This document shows, piece by piece, positions 9,900-22,100 of a stretch of DNA of 64,000 nucleotides. Position 1 is the first letter of the stretch. Each line of letters starts with the position of its first letter. Source of the DNA: Amaranthus tricolor. Lineage: Eukaryota > Streptophyta > Magnoliopsida > Caryophyllales > Amaranthaceae. Location of the stretch: assembly GCF_026212465.1 (NCBI RefSeq), contig NC_080050.1:32297570-32361569 (forward strand). The letters are read 5' to 3'. The position numbers were made by a program, and so were the translations under genes. The notes beneath the pieces are model-generated. The model saw only the letters and a list, made by a program, of their open reading frames with translations, was not told where the DNA came from and did not search any database.

Positions 9900-11700
9900 T
9901 TATTTTCGATATTACCAACAGTGATGGTCCTTATTGTTTCAAACTCATAGCAAAGTATATCATATCATTTGAATTTGATAACATTCATCCTAATGTGTTT
10001 GGACAAACCAAAGTAAAGTCTGTTAAATAAACTTAAGCCAAAGTAGTGACCAGTCAGTTATTAGTGAATACTTTATTCAGTAACATTCAAGAGAACCAAT
10101 TCGTAGTTCAATTAACATGTAAGCCTAACCAATCAGTAATAACACCGAATGCTCACTCACTGTCTAGTGTCAAGTTACCAGCAACAAGTAGCAATTGGTA
10201 TTTGTTCTCATTTCTCAGTTATCAGTTCTCAGGAGTACCTTCAAGGTATTTTTTGCAGACACAGCATGTGACCCCAAATGCCACAGCCCACAACCAACAA
10301 AAACAACACGTTTTTTCAAAGGGGTCCCACCTCCTAATCTTTTCCATCTTCACCGACACGCTTTTTCCTTTTTATTTTTCCATTTTTGTATCAAAATCTT
10401 TCTTTATCCGCCAAAACTAAATAATTATAATCCTAATTCCTAATCTAGTTACATTACTTAATTATTACGACTCTTCGTCAATAATAACGTCAAAGCCTTA
10501 ATTATGGTCTACTATATAACATATGAACTAATGAATCGTTGTTAATGGTTGTTAACAAAAATTCTTTTTATATTTATTTTATTTTTACAATTTTAACCAA
10601 TAAATCTGAAATTTTCTTTTTCTTTTTTCACTTATGCCTTTAGGTCATTGCATTATTGTTTTGGTATGTAATTGTTTTATTAATTTTTAATTGAATGATA
10701 AAAAGTAAATAGTAGGATTGTATGAATGAGATGGACAAAGAAAATAAATTTATGCACAAGAGTAAAACAGAAAATGTGAGATCATAACAATGGGGTGTTT
10801 GACAAACAACTATAGTTAGTAGTTGGTAATAAGAGTGACTTGTTTTATAGCTAATTTTATTAACTTGTTAGACCAATTGATTTTACGCAAATTCTTGTGA
10901 GAGATAGTCTTTTTGAAAGACCATTTCTAATTGTGTTGGGCCATTATATATTTTTAAAATATTGTAATTAGGCATTAAGAATGATGTAAATAGACATTTA
11001 AGATATTGAAAGTAGGCATTAAGGATACGGTAAGTAAACATTAAGGATAGTGTAAGTAGGCATTAAAAGTACGGTAAGTAGATATTAATCTTTAGTGGAC
11101 TAAGCTTGATATACATCTCTCAAAGAGATGGTTGCTCAAGAGACGAGCCGTTGATTTTAAGCCCGTTGCTATAATCAACTTGTTCAAAACAATTCATTCG
11201 AGTCATTCATAACAAAAAAAATGTTTCAATGAGTTAATTCACCAAACACTAGTTACACTAGCATTAGATGATTTGACATTTAACTTTTCATTTATGCCGA
11301 AAAGAGCTAAAATTGTCTAATAAATTATTTTGTCCAACAATAAAAAATTAAAAAGACAAATGTAAAGAAAAAAGCACTTCCTCCATTTTTTTTACTTGCG
11401 CCCAAACCAACTATTGCATTATTCATCATCCTATCGTTATTTTATATTTGATGATTATACAAGAAAATAACATAGTAATGTGAGATCTTATTTTATTCGT
11501 CTCGTCGCATATTTCATAATATTAATTTTTATAAATTTTAGTTATGTATAACTCTAAATATAAACGATTTAACAAACACATTAAATCGCGAATAAAAAAG
11601 AACGAGAAAGCATTTAAATATTTCTTATTTATTTGCAATTTTTATAATGTACTAAAATTAAAAAATTACTCCTAAAGAGAATTTTTTTTTCTCTTAAATC
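9900..11700. other. Upstream intergenic DNA of SKU5-like gene
   Basis: No gene recognised. Between 10795 and 11265 there is a probable nested inverted-repeat element: GGGGTGTTTGACAAACAAC at its left and CACCAAACACTAG at its right, enclosing a second element with TTGTGAGAGATAGTC near 10895 and CAAGAGACGAGCC near 11135, and a minisatellite. From about 11375 (CTTCCTCCATTTTTTTTAC) there may be one end of a Stowaway-like MITE. Open frames at 10046-10443 have no recognisable family or plausible gene structure. Confidence 0.4.
10965..11090 (+). repeat. ~23-bp minisatellite, about 5 degenerate copies
   Basis: The unit reads approximately GTAAGTAGGCATTAAGGATA and recurs with small changes (TAATTAGGCATTAAGAATGA, AAGTAGGCATTAAGGATACG, AAGTAAACATTAAGGATAGT, AAGTAGGCATTAAAAGTACG, AAGTAGATATTAA). 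Confidence 0.75.
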
Positions 11701-12003
11701 AAATCTCCCCTATCTCACAATCTCACTCATTTTCCCTCTCAAATCATAATTGATTAACCTCTTCTTCCTCCCACTTTCTCTCTCCTTCTGTACTGCACTT
11801 TCTTAAAACCCCACCCCATTCTTTTCCCTTATTAACGCTCTCATTCTTCAAATCTAATTGTTCATTACTAGTCTTATTCCTACTACTCACTTTCAAACTC
11901 ATCTCAATATTTTTAATAATATAAATTTCCAAAACAGAGGATAAAATCCCCTGTTTGTGATTTTTTTTCTCTATTTTCATTGTTTTTCTCTTTTTTTATA
12001 GCA

Positions 12004-12591
12004 ATGCAGCCATTGTTATACTTGAGTATTGCTTCATTGTTATTATCCTTTGTTGTTGCTGATGATCCTTACAGATTCTTTAACTGGAATGTCACTTATG
12101 GTGATATTTACCCTTTAGGTGTTCGCCAACAGGTTGATTTAGTCATCTTTCTGTATTCTTCTTGAAATTTTAATTTATGGTTTTTAATTGCAAGAATTGA
12201 TTTTTAAATCTTGTTTTTATATTTATTTTTTTCAGGGAATTTTGATAAATGGGCAGTTTCCAGGACCAGATATCCACTCAGTTACTAATGATAATCTTAT
12301 CATCAATGTTTTTAACAGTCTTGATGTTCCTTTCCTTCTTTCATGGTAAGTATTGTCAAGTATTTTTACTTCTTAATTAATTAATTATCACTAAAAGAGT
12401 TGATTTTTAAACTTTTGTATTGTCATAAAGTTGTACATCCGGGCGTCATTAGTCTTTTTTTTAAGGCTATCAAAGGAGAAAGAATATACATTGTCAGAAA
12501 AAAAAAAAAGAGTAAGCTTGTATTGTAGGTTTACTAGTTTGGATCTAAAATTTTGTTAAGTAATAAAAGGAATAATGAACTTTTTGGTTAC

Positions 12592-12683
<92 letters not shown>

Positions 12684-15600
12684 GAGTATAAAATAGATTG
12701 CAAAAGAAATAAAGAGTAGTGTGGAGTTAAATTTAACTCCAATGACGAGTAGGAGTATAATAATAATAATTATAATAATAAATAATGGAGTAATTAATTT
12801 CAATGACAAATGTAATTACAAACTTTTAGGTTGTCTGATTACACGTGAATTTAGTACTAATTAAAGTAAAAAAAGGTAGATTTTTGTCGTAGATCTGGAT
12901 TCAGTGACTAAATGAATGGGTCGGATCCAGATTCGTCAGCTTTTTTTTAATTAAGCCTTTGCTTTTTTTTGGGTACTGTTTCTATCACAGAAATTCGCCA
13001 TTTAACGAATTTCTTTCTTTTTCTTTCTTCTTCCAAAGCATCCCTGTCTTTTCTTTATTTTAATTGTCGTTTTATATGTTTTTTTTTAATAAATTTCCTT
13101 TTTAGTCAAATTGCTATTCTTACTAAAATAATTTCAGTAGAAATAGAAAAATGTGGCAATTTGAACAAGTTTAAACATTATTGTTGACTTAGTGTGTATC
13201 CTTTTTATTTGAGGTTAAAGCCAGAAATCCTCTTCCACCAAGAAGTGAATGAGTTAGTATTATAAAAGTATGTCATTAGACGATTCAAACAAGATTTTAC
13301 ATGACTATATTTTTACTTATATATTAACCATATAATATAAAATAAGCTTGAATAATAAATAGTGCTCATAACTAAAATGTAGCAAGTAATTCAGTACGAA
13401 GGAAGTACATTGGTTTTTGCTTAATTAGGATAGGAAGCATCATTGTCATTGATTTAAATTAATATAATAGACTTTCCCTGTTTAAATTAACTAACCTCAT
13501 TGGCTTGTTAGATCAACTATTAAAAAAGTATAACTGATATTGTACGTTGTTCTTGAGCTTGTAAATCGTAAACTATACTCTAAATGACATAATGTATGTT
13601 CTAACAAAATGATTAAAGTCTCACAATGGAATTATGAGCCTTATTTTTATAAGATCTACTTTGCTTGGACTATTTTTGTTAAACTTCATCAATTCTTAAG
13701 CACATTTGTTTGCAAGTCCCAAAAAAACTTTACTTATTTTTTACTTTTCTTTGGAAAAATGATCGATCAGAGTAGTAGTAACTAGTATAAATCCATTTCC
13801 TAAATTCCTGGATATTAATATAATAAGATAATTATGTGTCAAAAGTAGATTTTGTTGATTTCTGTTTTAGGCTGTTAATTTGAAAGTAGTTGTTGGGGTG
13901 TTTTCCCTCTAAATTTCTGACGGCAATTAGATTCCGCCTAATATAAGGAGTATTCATTTTAACGAATATATTACTATTTACTAGTCATTACTCATTAGAT
14001 AATTTACCTGTATTCTGACTTGCACGAAGGATTGATTATACGCAATTTTACTCTTGTAAAATAAAGAGGTCATAATGTTTTATTAAGTGACTCATATCTA
14101 GACTACCATATAAGTGAAATAACGTGGCTCACATCTATAGTGGAGTTTGGGAGGATTGAATGTATGCAACCTTATCCATTGTAAAAAAAACCAACAAAAA
14201 GGTTATTTTCAATAGACTATTAGTAGCAAACATCATGTTAACATCACATAAATAAAAAGTGAATATAATTTAATGAGTTGTTTTACTTTAGTCCAATGTT
14301 ATCCAAAATCATAGAACTATAAATCTTTGGCCCTATTGAAATAATGAATATTAGAATTAACTAAGGTAGTGTTTGGCAACATATAATTCATTTGAAAATA
14401 GAGAAATTAAATTTTGCTATTCAAATTCAAGAATTGTAAATGAAACCTATATACGGAAATTGCAAATTTTGATACTTGACCACATTTTACATTGTTATTG
14501 CAATTCTATAGAATTGACCTAATTTCACATTTTCAAATTCAAGATTTGCCAAACATAGTATTTGGCCCAATTCAACATTTGAAAATGAATTCCAAATTGC
14601 CAAACATACCGTTAGATAATTGAGGGGTGAGTAATTCTATTTTTTACATTAATTTAGTAAAATATGGGATAGTTTGTTATTCAAGGGATTACATTTTTTC
14701 TCAATTTTTGATTCCAGAAAATTATTGATGGAGAAAAAAGCAGGTCCATTGTGCCTTTTATTGGCGCTTTTTGGGTTGTATTGTTGCTTCTAATTAAATT
14801 TAATCCTGCCCTTATGTCACGGCATCCTGGGCCATCCTTAATTGTTATATGATAAACGGGTAATTGGTGACGATGGGACCCCACAAAAATTGTGTACATT
14901 GACTACCATTCCTATTATTGTGATAATTTGTTGGTATATCAATGGCTAATTACTATTTGTACTTTTTTGAAATTTAAATTGTGGGGTTGAATATGATTAT
15001 TCTAAAGAAATTTATTAATGTTGGATTTGTGTTTTACATAAGCTTTATAGGAAAGCATGGATATGTTAGACAAATAATTACTCGGACATAAATGTCTTAC
15101 CTTGCTAAAGTTTAAAACAGTGTATATGTTCATATTGGGTCCTTGACATTTAAACATGCTTGATTATCTACAAGTTAATGTACTCTGCTAATTATCAATC
15201 TGTTGTGGTTGGTGTGTCAGGAATGGAATTCAGAACAGGAGAAATTCCTTTGAAGATGGTGTATACGGAACAACGTGCCCAATTCCCCCAGGAAAGAACT
15301 TCACTTACATTCTCCAAGTCAAAGATCAAATTGGAAGCTTCTATTACTTTCCTTCTCTCGGATTCCAAAAGGCTGCTGGTGGTTTCGGAGGCATCAGGAT
15401 CCTTAGTAGGCCGAGGATTCCTGTTCCTTTTCCCGATCCTGCCGGTGACTACACTGTTCTTATCGGAGATTGGTACAAGGCTAACCACACTGTAATTCTC
15501 GCTCCCCCTTTTTTGTGTTATTTTTGACGCTATAGCCAACTCTTTGATTTCTAATTTTGGTGTTTAAGAAGTGTACCTTAGTCAGTAATGGGTAATTTAT

Positions 15601-17121
15601 TTTGTGGTTTTACAGGATTTGCAAGCAACCCTTGATGCCGGACACAAGCTTCCTCCTCCAGACGGAATCCTAATCAATGGTCGTGGAAGTGGTGCCACAA
15701 TCAATGTAGAACAAGGTAAATTCCCAATAAGATACTATGGAATAAAATTATTTACAGTACATGCTAAAGAATCATGCTTAAATTCACTAGATGAATGTCA
15801 TCTTTTGGTTCTCAACAGGGAAGACTTACAGGCTTAGGATCTCCAATGTTGGGCTACAGAACTCTCTCAACTTCCGTATTCAAGGCCACAAGATGAAGGT
15901 GGTGGAAGTCGAGGGGACCCACACCCTCCAAACTACCTTCTCTTCACTTGATGTCCATGTTGGACAGTCCTACTCGGTGCTCATAACAGCCGATCAACCC
16001 CCTAGGGACTACTACGTTGTAGCTTCATCGCGTTTCACCAATCCTGTACTCACTACAACCGGACTCCTCCGTTATTCCAACTCGGGGGGCTCAGTCCAAG
16101 GCCCAATCCCTGGCGGTCCCACAATTCAGATTGACTGGTCCCTCAATCAGGCTCGTGCTATCAGGACTAATCTTACCGCAAGTGGGCCAAGGCCTAATCC
16201 ACAAGGATCTTACCACTATGGTATGATCAATACAACCAGAACTATCAGACTGCAGAATTCTGCTGGACAAGTGAATGGAAAGCAGAGGTATGCCGTTAAC
16301 AGTGTGTCATTCATCCCTGCTGATACTCCTCTTAAGCTCGCGGATTACTTTAAGATCGGAGGAGTTTTTAGTGTTGGAAGCATCCCCAGCAACCCCACTG
16401 GTTCCGGGATCTATCTTGCTACTTCTGTGATGGGTGCTGATTACCGAGCTTTCATCGAGATTGTCTTCGAGAATACTGAGGATATCGTTCAGAGCTGGCA
16501 TTTGGATGGTTATAGCTTCTTTGTTGTAGGGTGAGTCTTATAGATTACATAAAAGATCTTGCATTACTTGACACCCAATTGTTTTAACATGTGTCTTCTG
16601 GAAACAGAATGGATGGAGGAACGTGGTCAGCAGCCAGCAGAAATCAGTACAATCTCCGTGATGCAGTTTTTCGTTGTACCACACAGGTGTGAAGAAATAT
16701 AATTTTACCCATATCACCTGAACATTACTTAATACCCGATTTTTTTGTTAGGGTAACTTGTTTTCACTGAAAAATGATTTGTGTTATTTATCTCTAGTGT
16801 CACTCTCATTTGCATTTTTATTGATTGAACATCTAATAACTCATCAAAGCCGAATCTACTTGAATTTCCATTTTATTGAACAATACCGATTTTTATTGAA
16901 TGCAGGTGTATCCGAATTCATGGACTGCAATCTATTTGGCTCTGGACAATGTAGGTATGTGGAACTTGAGGTCAGAATTCTGGGCACGCCAATACTTAGG
17001 ACAACAGTTCTACCTACGAGTGTACACACCATCGACATCCCTAAGGGACGAGTATCCGATTCCCAAGAACGCTCTAACCTGTGGAAGAGCAGCAGGCAGA
17101 CGCACAAGGCCGATAGTATAA
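12004..17121 (+). CDS. SKU5-similar (SKS) multicopper-oxidase-like protein
   Basis: A seven-exon gene: 12004-12132, 12236-12345, 15221-15491, 15616-15715, 15819-16530, 16608-16686, 16906-17121, all GT-AG, encoding 538 aa. ATG 12004 is chosen because the frame further upstream has only a TTG; it gives a clean signal peptide (LLYLSIASLLLSFVVA, then DDPYRFFNW). Cupredoxin domains follow: GQFPGPDI and SWNGIQNRRNSFEDG (domain 1), DWYKANHT and GILINGRG (domain 2), and a C-terminal domain ending SWHLDGYSFFVVGM. In true multicopper oxidases that last motif is HLHGHSF with copper ligands; here ligand histidines are replaced, as in the SKU5/SKS family of copper-poor wall proteins. The C-terminus (GRRTRPIV) has no hydrophobic tail, so no GPI anchor as in SKU5 itself; this fits the pollen BP10/NTP303-like branch. 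Likely secreted to the cell wall; biochemical role not shown. Intron 2 is 2.9 kb and holds repeats. Confidence 0.93.
12592..12683. repeat. (AAT)n microsatellite in intron 2
   Basis: About 30 AAT units with one interruption (AAAAAT). A second short AAT/ATT stretch follows at 12758-12784. The poly-I/Y reading frames across it are artefacts. Confidence 0.97.
14365..14610. mobile_element. hAT-like MITE in intron 2
   Basis: The left end GGTAGTGTTTGGCAACAT pairs with the reverse complement of the right end, GGTATGTTTGGCAATTTGG. Inner sequence also folds (CATTTGAAAATAG against CATTTTCAAATT-type words). The 'TGTTTGGCAA' terminus is common in plant hAT-derived MITEs. No clear 8-bp target duplication is left. 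Confidence 0.55.
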
Positions 17122-17289
17122 TCAACTAGCTAGCTATCTAGCTAGTATATCAAGAGAGTTTGATAAGTTATTCTGTAATATTATTAGTATGGATGAGAAA
17201 TTGAGAATAGAGCAAAGAGATAAGCAAAGCTTTTGCTTTAATTTGCTCATTAGATTCTTTTGTTGTGCTATATTAGCACTAGCTTTAGT

Positions 17290-17800
17290 ATCCAAATGAG
17301 GGTTGTATTATTAGCACTTACGTATATTTGCACGACCTCTTCTCAAGGTCGCATTCTTTTAATTTTAATAAGATTGTTGTTGTTCAAGTATGTCTTATTC
17401 TTTCCATTTGCTTACATTTTTGCTTGTCTTTAGAACATGGCTGGTTTATAGAAGTGGTCAAAAGTGCGACGGATGAAGACTCATTTGTAATTGATGAAAC
17501 CCGTGACTAATCACATGCTCTTATGATCAAAATAATATGGAACAAATAGATTTAGGCCTGAATGAGGGTTGTGTTATTAGTAGTTACGTATATGTGGATA
17601 TCCTGATTTTTCAAGTTAGCATTCTTTCGGTTTTAATTCAAGTAGATTTAATCTTTGCATTTTTTTACAATTCTGCTTGTCTTTAGAATATCATCGGTTA
17701 GAAATTAGACGAAAAAAATTTTATATATATAATTGATTAAACCCGCGACTTAATGGATGCTCTTACCACCAAAATATTACTCTATACAACAAATAATCCT
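17290..17800 (+). repeat. ~250-bp tandem duplication downstream of SKS gene
   Basis: Copies at about 17290-17545 and 17560-17800 share, in order, AATGAGGGTTGTRTTATTAG, a TTACGTATAT word, GCATTCTTTY, TTTTAATT, CTGCTTGTCTTTAGAA or TTGCTTGTCTTTAGAA, ATTGATTAAACCCG or ATTGATGAAACCCG, and ATGCTCTTA. No coding content. Position just past the stop suggests it lies in or after the 3' UTR. Confidence 0.75.
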
Positions 17801-19136
17801 TATTCCCGTGACCCCTTACAATAATGCTCCTCACTGTTCATTTTGAGGTAGGGTTGAATGGAGAATAATGGGTTGCAGACGTTGCTATACTACTATTGAA
17901 TCAAAATATAAATGTTAGGTTGGACAATGAAACATCTATAAATGAACCTAATATGGATCCAAAAGTGAAAGAAAGAAAGAAAGAAGGGCCATCAACATTA
18001 TTGGACAATGATGTGCATGTGCGCCATTCCAAGAGTCGATACTATGCAGAATTTGGCAGCATATTTTGACAATTCACATCAAGGGTGGGCACAAGGCACT
18101 TGCCAAACTCATTACTTTTAGTCTTTATGATTTTGCTATATTATAAAAACTAAAGTGAGATCTTATTTGTAGTGTCTGAATCAAAGGTGAACACTAAACA
18201 CCAGCCAATCTGCTTAATTACTAAGAGAAAAAATAATTTAAAATTTAGCTAGGCTAGGGTATTATAAAAATTGAGTTTGATTTGCTTGTGTAGTAGATGG
18301 TCATTTTAGTTTTTTTGGACCAACATACTTTAAATTTAACAAAGCATGTTTATGTACATGTTGGACATATTCGGCACAAGACAATTGTAAGAACAACTAT
18401 TATTCTGTCTAAGTAATTATGAGCATCAGTTGTCTAATCAGATAATGGTTATGGACCTATAATATTTATTGAAAATTCTTGAATTAAACTAGTTAGAGGA
18501 AATATAGAGAAAATCTTAAAACTCTATTATTAATCACCCATATACACTATTTAATTAATTACTTTTTAAAATGGTAATATTTAAACTGTATTAAAACACT
18601 AAAATTTAGTTTAATTTCAAAATAAGTTAAAAAAGCATAACTGTCATAATTTTTGAGAAAATAATTAAACTGAAAAGATAACAAACACTTCTACCTTTTG
18701 AAAACAGTTTGTTTTATTATCCATTACTTAACTGTTGCAGACATAATTACAAATTTTGGGAACATTTTCTTAAAACAACTCATTACTGTTAAACAAGAGC
18801 GACATTAACATTGAAACCTTTTGAAAAAAGTTTCTTAATTAACCCATTTTTTAACTTTGGCAAACATAATTCATCATTATCAAACCCTAATGGATGAATT
18901 AATGAAGAATTTGTCTTTTTAACATACACTGGGGCTAGTCTTTATGCATCCAAAAATAGAGTGAAATTGTAAATCGGGTATCTTTAAAGCACCAGAAATC
19001 TCTCTTGTTGGTTTCTTTTTTCCCCACCTTTGTTCGTCTGTAGGCTGGTTAAAATACCGCAATCCGCCATCAATTCAATTGCTTTGATTTCTCTCTCGAT
19101 CTCTCCTCTTCACTTCTCCTAAAAAATAAATAAAAA
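17801..19136. other. Intergenic region, SKS to PUS10
   Basis: AT-rich, no protein gene or RNA gene recognised. The last ~100 bp before 19137 is pyrimidine-rich (TTTCTCTCTCGATCTCTCC), as expected for the promoter and 5' leader of the PUS10 gene. Confidence 0.5.
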
Positions 19137-22100
19137 ATGGCGGCGAATAACGCTGACGAGGAGCTCCGCCTTCTAGACGATGACATTCGCTCGCTACCGC
19201 CTATGGCAGTCAAGGACTTACTCTCTCTCAAAGTATGCTTTATCTTCTCTTTTTTCTCTTTTAATCCGATAAATTAATTTTCTCAGTTGAGTGTTTGGAT
19301 TGCTAACTTTTTATTTTCTAGGACGAATCGCATGTTATTGATATGTAATGCACAAATTGGTTGTGAACATATTCTTTACAGTTATTATGTTTGCTTTTCT
19401 GAATTGAATTATTGGATTGCTAATTTTTAATTTTCAAGGACGACTTGCATGAAATTGATATGTATTGAAAAAATTGGCTGCGAAATTGTGTTTATATGCT
19501 GTTATTACGTTCATTTATGCTGTCCTTTTGTTTAATTATTAGTCGATGTTGTTCTACTTATTTTATGCTGTCATTTTGTTTAATTATTTGCTATATCGGA
19601 TAGTAAGTATTCATCGATCAATGTTGTTTTTCTTATTCTTTATATATATGCCAAATATATTCAATTAAAATCTTATTTCTCAATGCATAATTTTAATGAA
19701 TCGACTTTTTATAATTTTATTTATACACAATAAAGATAATAATGGTAAAAATAGTGCATCAAAGTGAAATTAAATTTAGTAACTCATTTGAACGAACGGA
19801 AGTATGTTAGTGTAGTTTTGTTCAATTATATCAGAAGTAGTATTAGACACTTCTCGAATGCCAATTAATACAAGAGTAGAACAAAAAGATCAGGAAGAAA
19901 GGCTTATGCGAGAGACGGGAGGGAGTTTAGGAGAAATACATAGTTTTGTGGCTCTTTTGTGAGTATCATCGAATTATAGTTAATAGATACTAGAAAGTTG
20001 CTTTTTTGGGGTAGAATAGTAAGTTTACTATGTTTTTTAAATACTGCCTTAAGCTCATCAGTTTGTCATAGTTGAAATCTCAAGTACTTGTTAATAATAG
20101 TTTGTAGTATATTTGTAACCTGCAGTTATGTCCTCAGTGTATTCTTCGACTATTTGGGAAATATGGACCTATTTATTCCCACTATTCCCGAATCTCTACT
20201 TTATTATCAGAGGTCGTAGGGGTTCAGCCTAGCCAGGATGATCCTTCAATAAATGGCTCTGCTAAGGAAGATGTTATTTGCAGTGTCTGTTATGGCATTC
20301 TGCAGTTTATCTATGTCGATGAGAAACAAGCATTGGTGAACCGAGGTTGTGGCAGTGACTTTGCTGCATTAATATGTGAACTCATCAGGAAGGAAGGTCA
20401 TCAAGCTGATAGCTTTTCACTTGAAGTCTCTATCCCTCCAATTATTCTGGAGAATGAAGATGCTATCAGGTTGGTCGTCATTGTGTGTCATAGTTCTTTA
20501 GTGTCTGGTGTTTCTTCTGTTTGAATTTCATAATTTATTTATTTTTTCATCATTATGTGCTCTCTTCAAAATAAGTTGGTTCTGCACTTTTGTTCTTTAC
20601 CTTATGCTCAGGCCATATATTCTATGTTGGTTCATTTGTTTTTTTTATTGATGTATAGGCTATATATGAAAGAAAAATACAGTTCCAAGGATTGGTTTAG
20701 AGAAATGCTTCACTCTGAAGTCATTTCTGTCAAGGATGCTCTGAAGTTATATATAGCAAATCCTCTTGAGATGATGTTGGTGAGTTAGGATTAAGTAACA
20801 TATATGAAGTGGAAGCATTAATTTTTTTTTTGTCATTTCAATCAAACTTGTATTTGTTAAATCAAATTTTGATTTGTTAATTTTTCTCCATGCCTAACAT
20901 ATCTATCCTTTTGGGACAATTATTATTATTTATAAGGCTAAATGAATGTTGAATTCTTTTGTCGGTGGCTAGAGTAACACCTTGTAACAACATATAATAT
21001 GTTTATGCCCACTTTTAGTTACAAGTACTAAGCTGCAATGTTGCACAGGGTTTCACATCCGGTTCAAGCTCTTTCCGTGTTCGTTTGACTTACACCTCTT
21101 CTGAAATCTCAGCAAAGACTAGTAATGGAAAAGAAAATAACCATGTTGGCAAGAAGAGTAGAACAGGTGGGTTCATTAATTCCCACTTATTGCACTAGGA
21201 AGTTTGTTTGCGTTTTGCAGTAGTCTCTATGAGCGGAAACCTTTGAGATGACAAGGAGATTACCATTGCATGGAAAATGTTTTTTTTTTTTTTTTTTTTT
21301 TGTTATTTGAATAAAAATGTTTGCAATCAACGATCAATCGAAAACAAATTCTTTGGTATCATGAGGGTAATGTTGCGTACATTTAACCCCCTAAATTCCT
21401 TTTGGGTGGAGTCACTAAGTGTCATTGGGTTATGGAATGTTGTTGTATCTAAACAACGTTATTGCTGGTGGATTATTATTTGAAATTAAGGGTAAGCATA
21501 TAAATCATTTGGAGAGCTGATATACATGAAATTAAGTACTTGGTGTGCATTGACCTAATATGCTCTTTTAAAACAATTAGTTCAATATTAGGACTAGAGA
21601 TAGTTACATATACAATGCCTGAATTATACTTCTATTATATTTTTCAGACATGTGGAAAACTTTAGAAGTGCGTATATAACAAAATGCTGAACTTTTCCGG
21701 ACTTGTGTTAAATTTCTTTTTGAGAGATTTTCATAGGCATATAAATGTGGTATCTCTAAGTAAATTGATAAATAATGCTTTCAAAGGATATTACTTGCCT
21801 AATGTGGTTTCTTTATTGAAAGTTGAGTGTAAAGACTAAAGAGGATTCGTATAATCTCATCAATGTGTTCTGCCATGAAGCTGTGTTTTGTAAACCAAAT
21901 TGTATCTGTGTTGGTTAGATGTGTTACAATGCTTGATTGATACATGTAAATTCCAACTACTCTTTAAATTTAATGTAAGTATGTCCGTGCTTCTCCTTCA
22001 ATTGCTATGGGTTTAGGAGAGTGAAATCTGGTAGAAATTACAAGAAACTGTAAAAGATGAAAGAGTAACATTTCAAGATTCCACATCTCTTGATTCACAT

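Noticed and set aside
10046..10443. Two overlapping frames of 124 and 82 codons
   Set aside because: No family resemblance, no splice context, low-complexity Phe/Ser-rich ends; treated as chance.
11980..12003. Upstream start for the SKS gene
   Set aside because: The codon at 11980 is TTG, not ATG. The ATG at 12004 gives a proper signal peptide.
15160..15539. Frames on both strands over SKS exon 3
   Set aside because: Out-of-frame shadows of the exon at 15221-15491.
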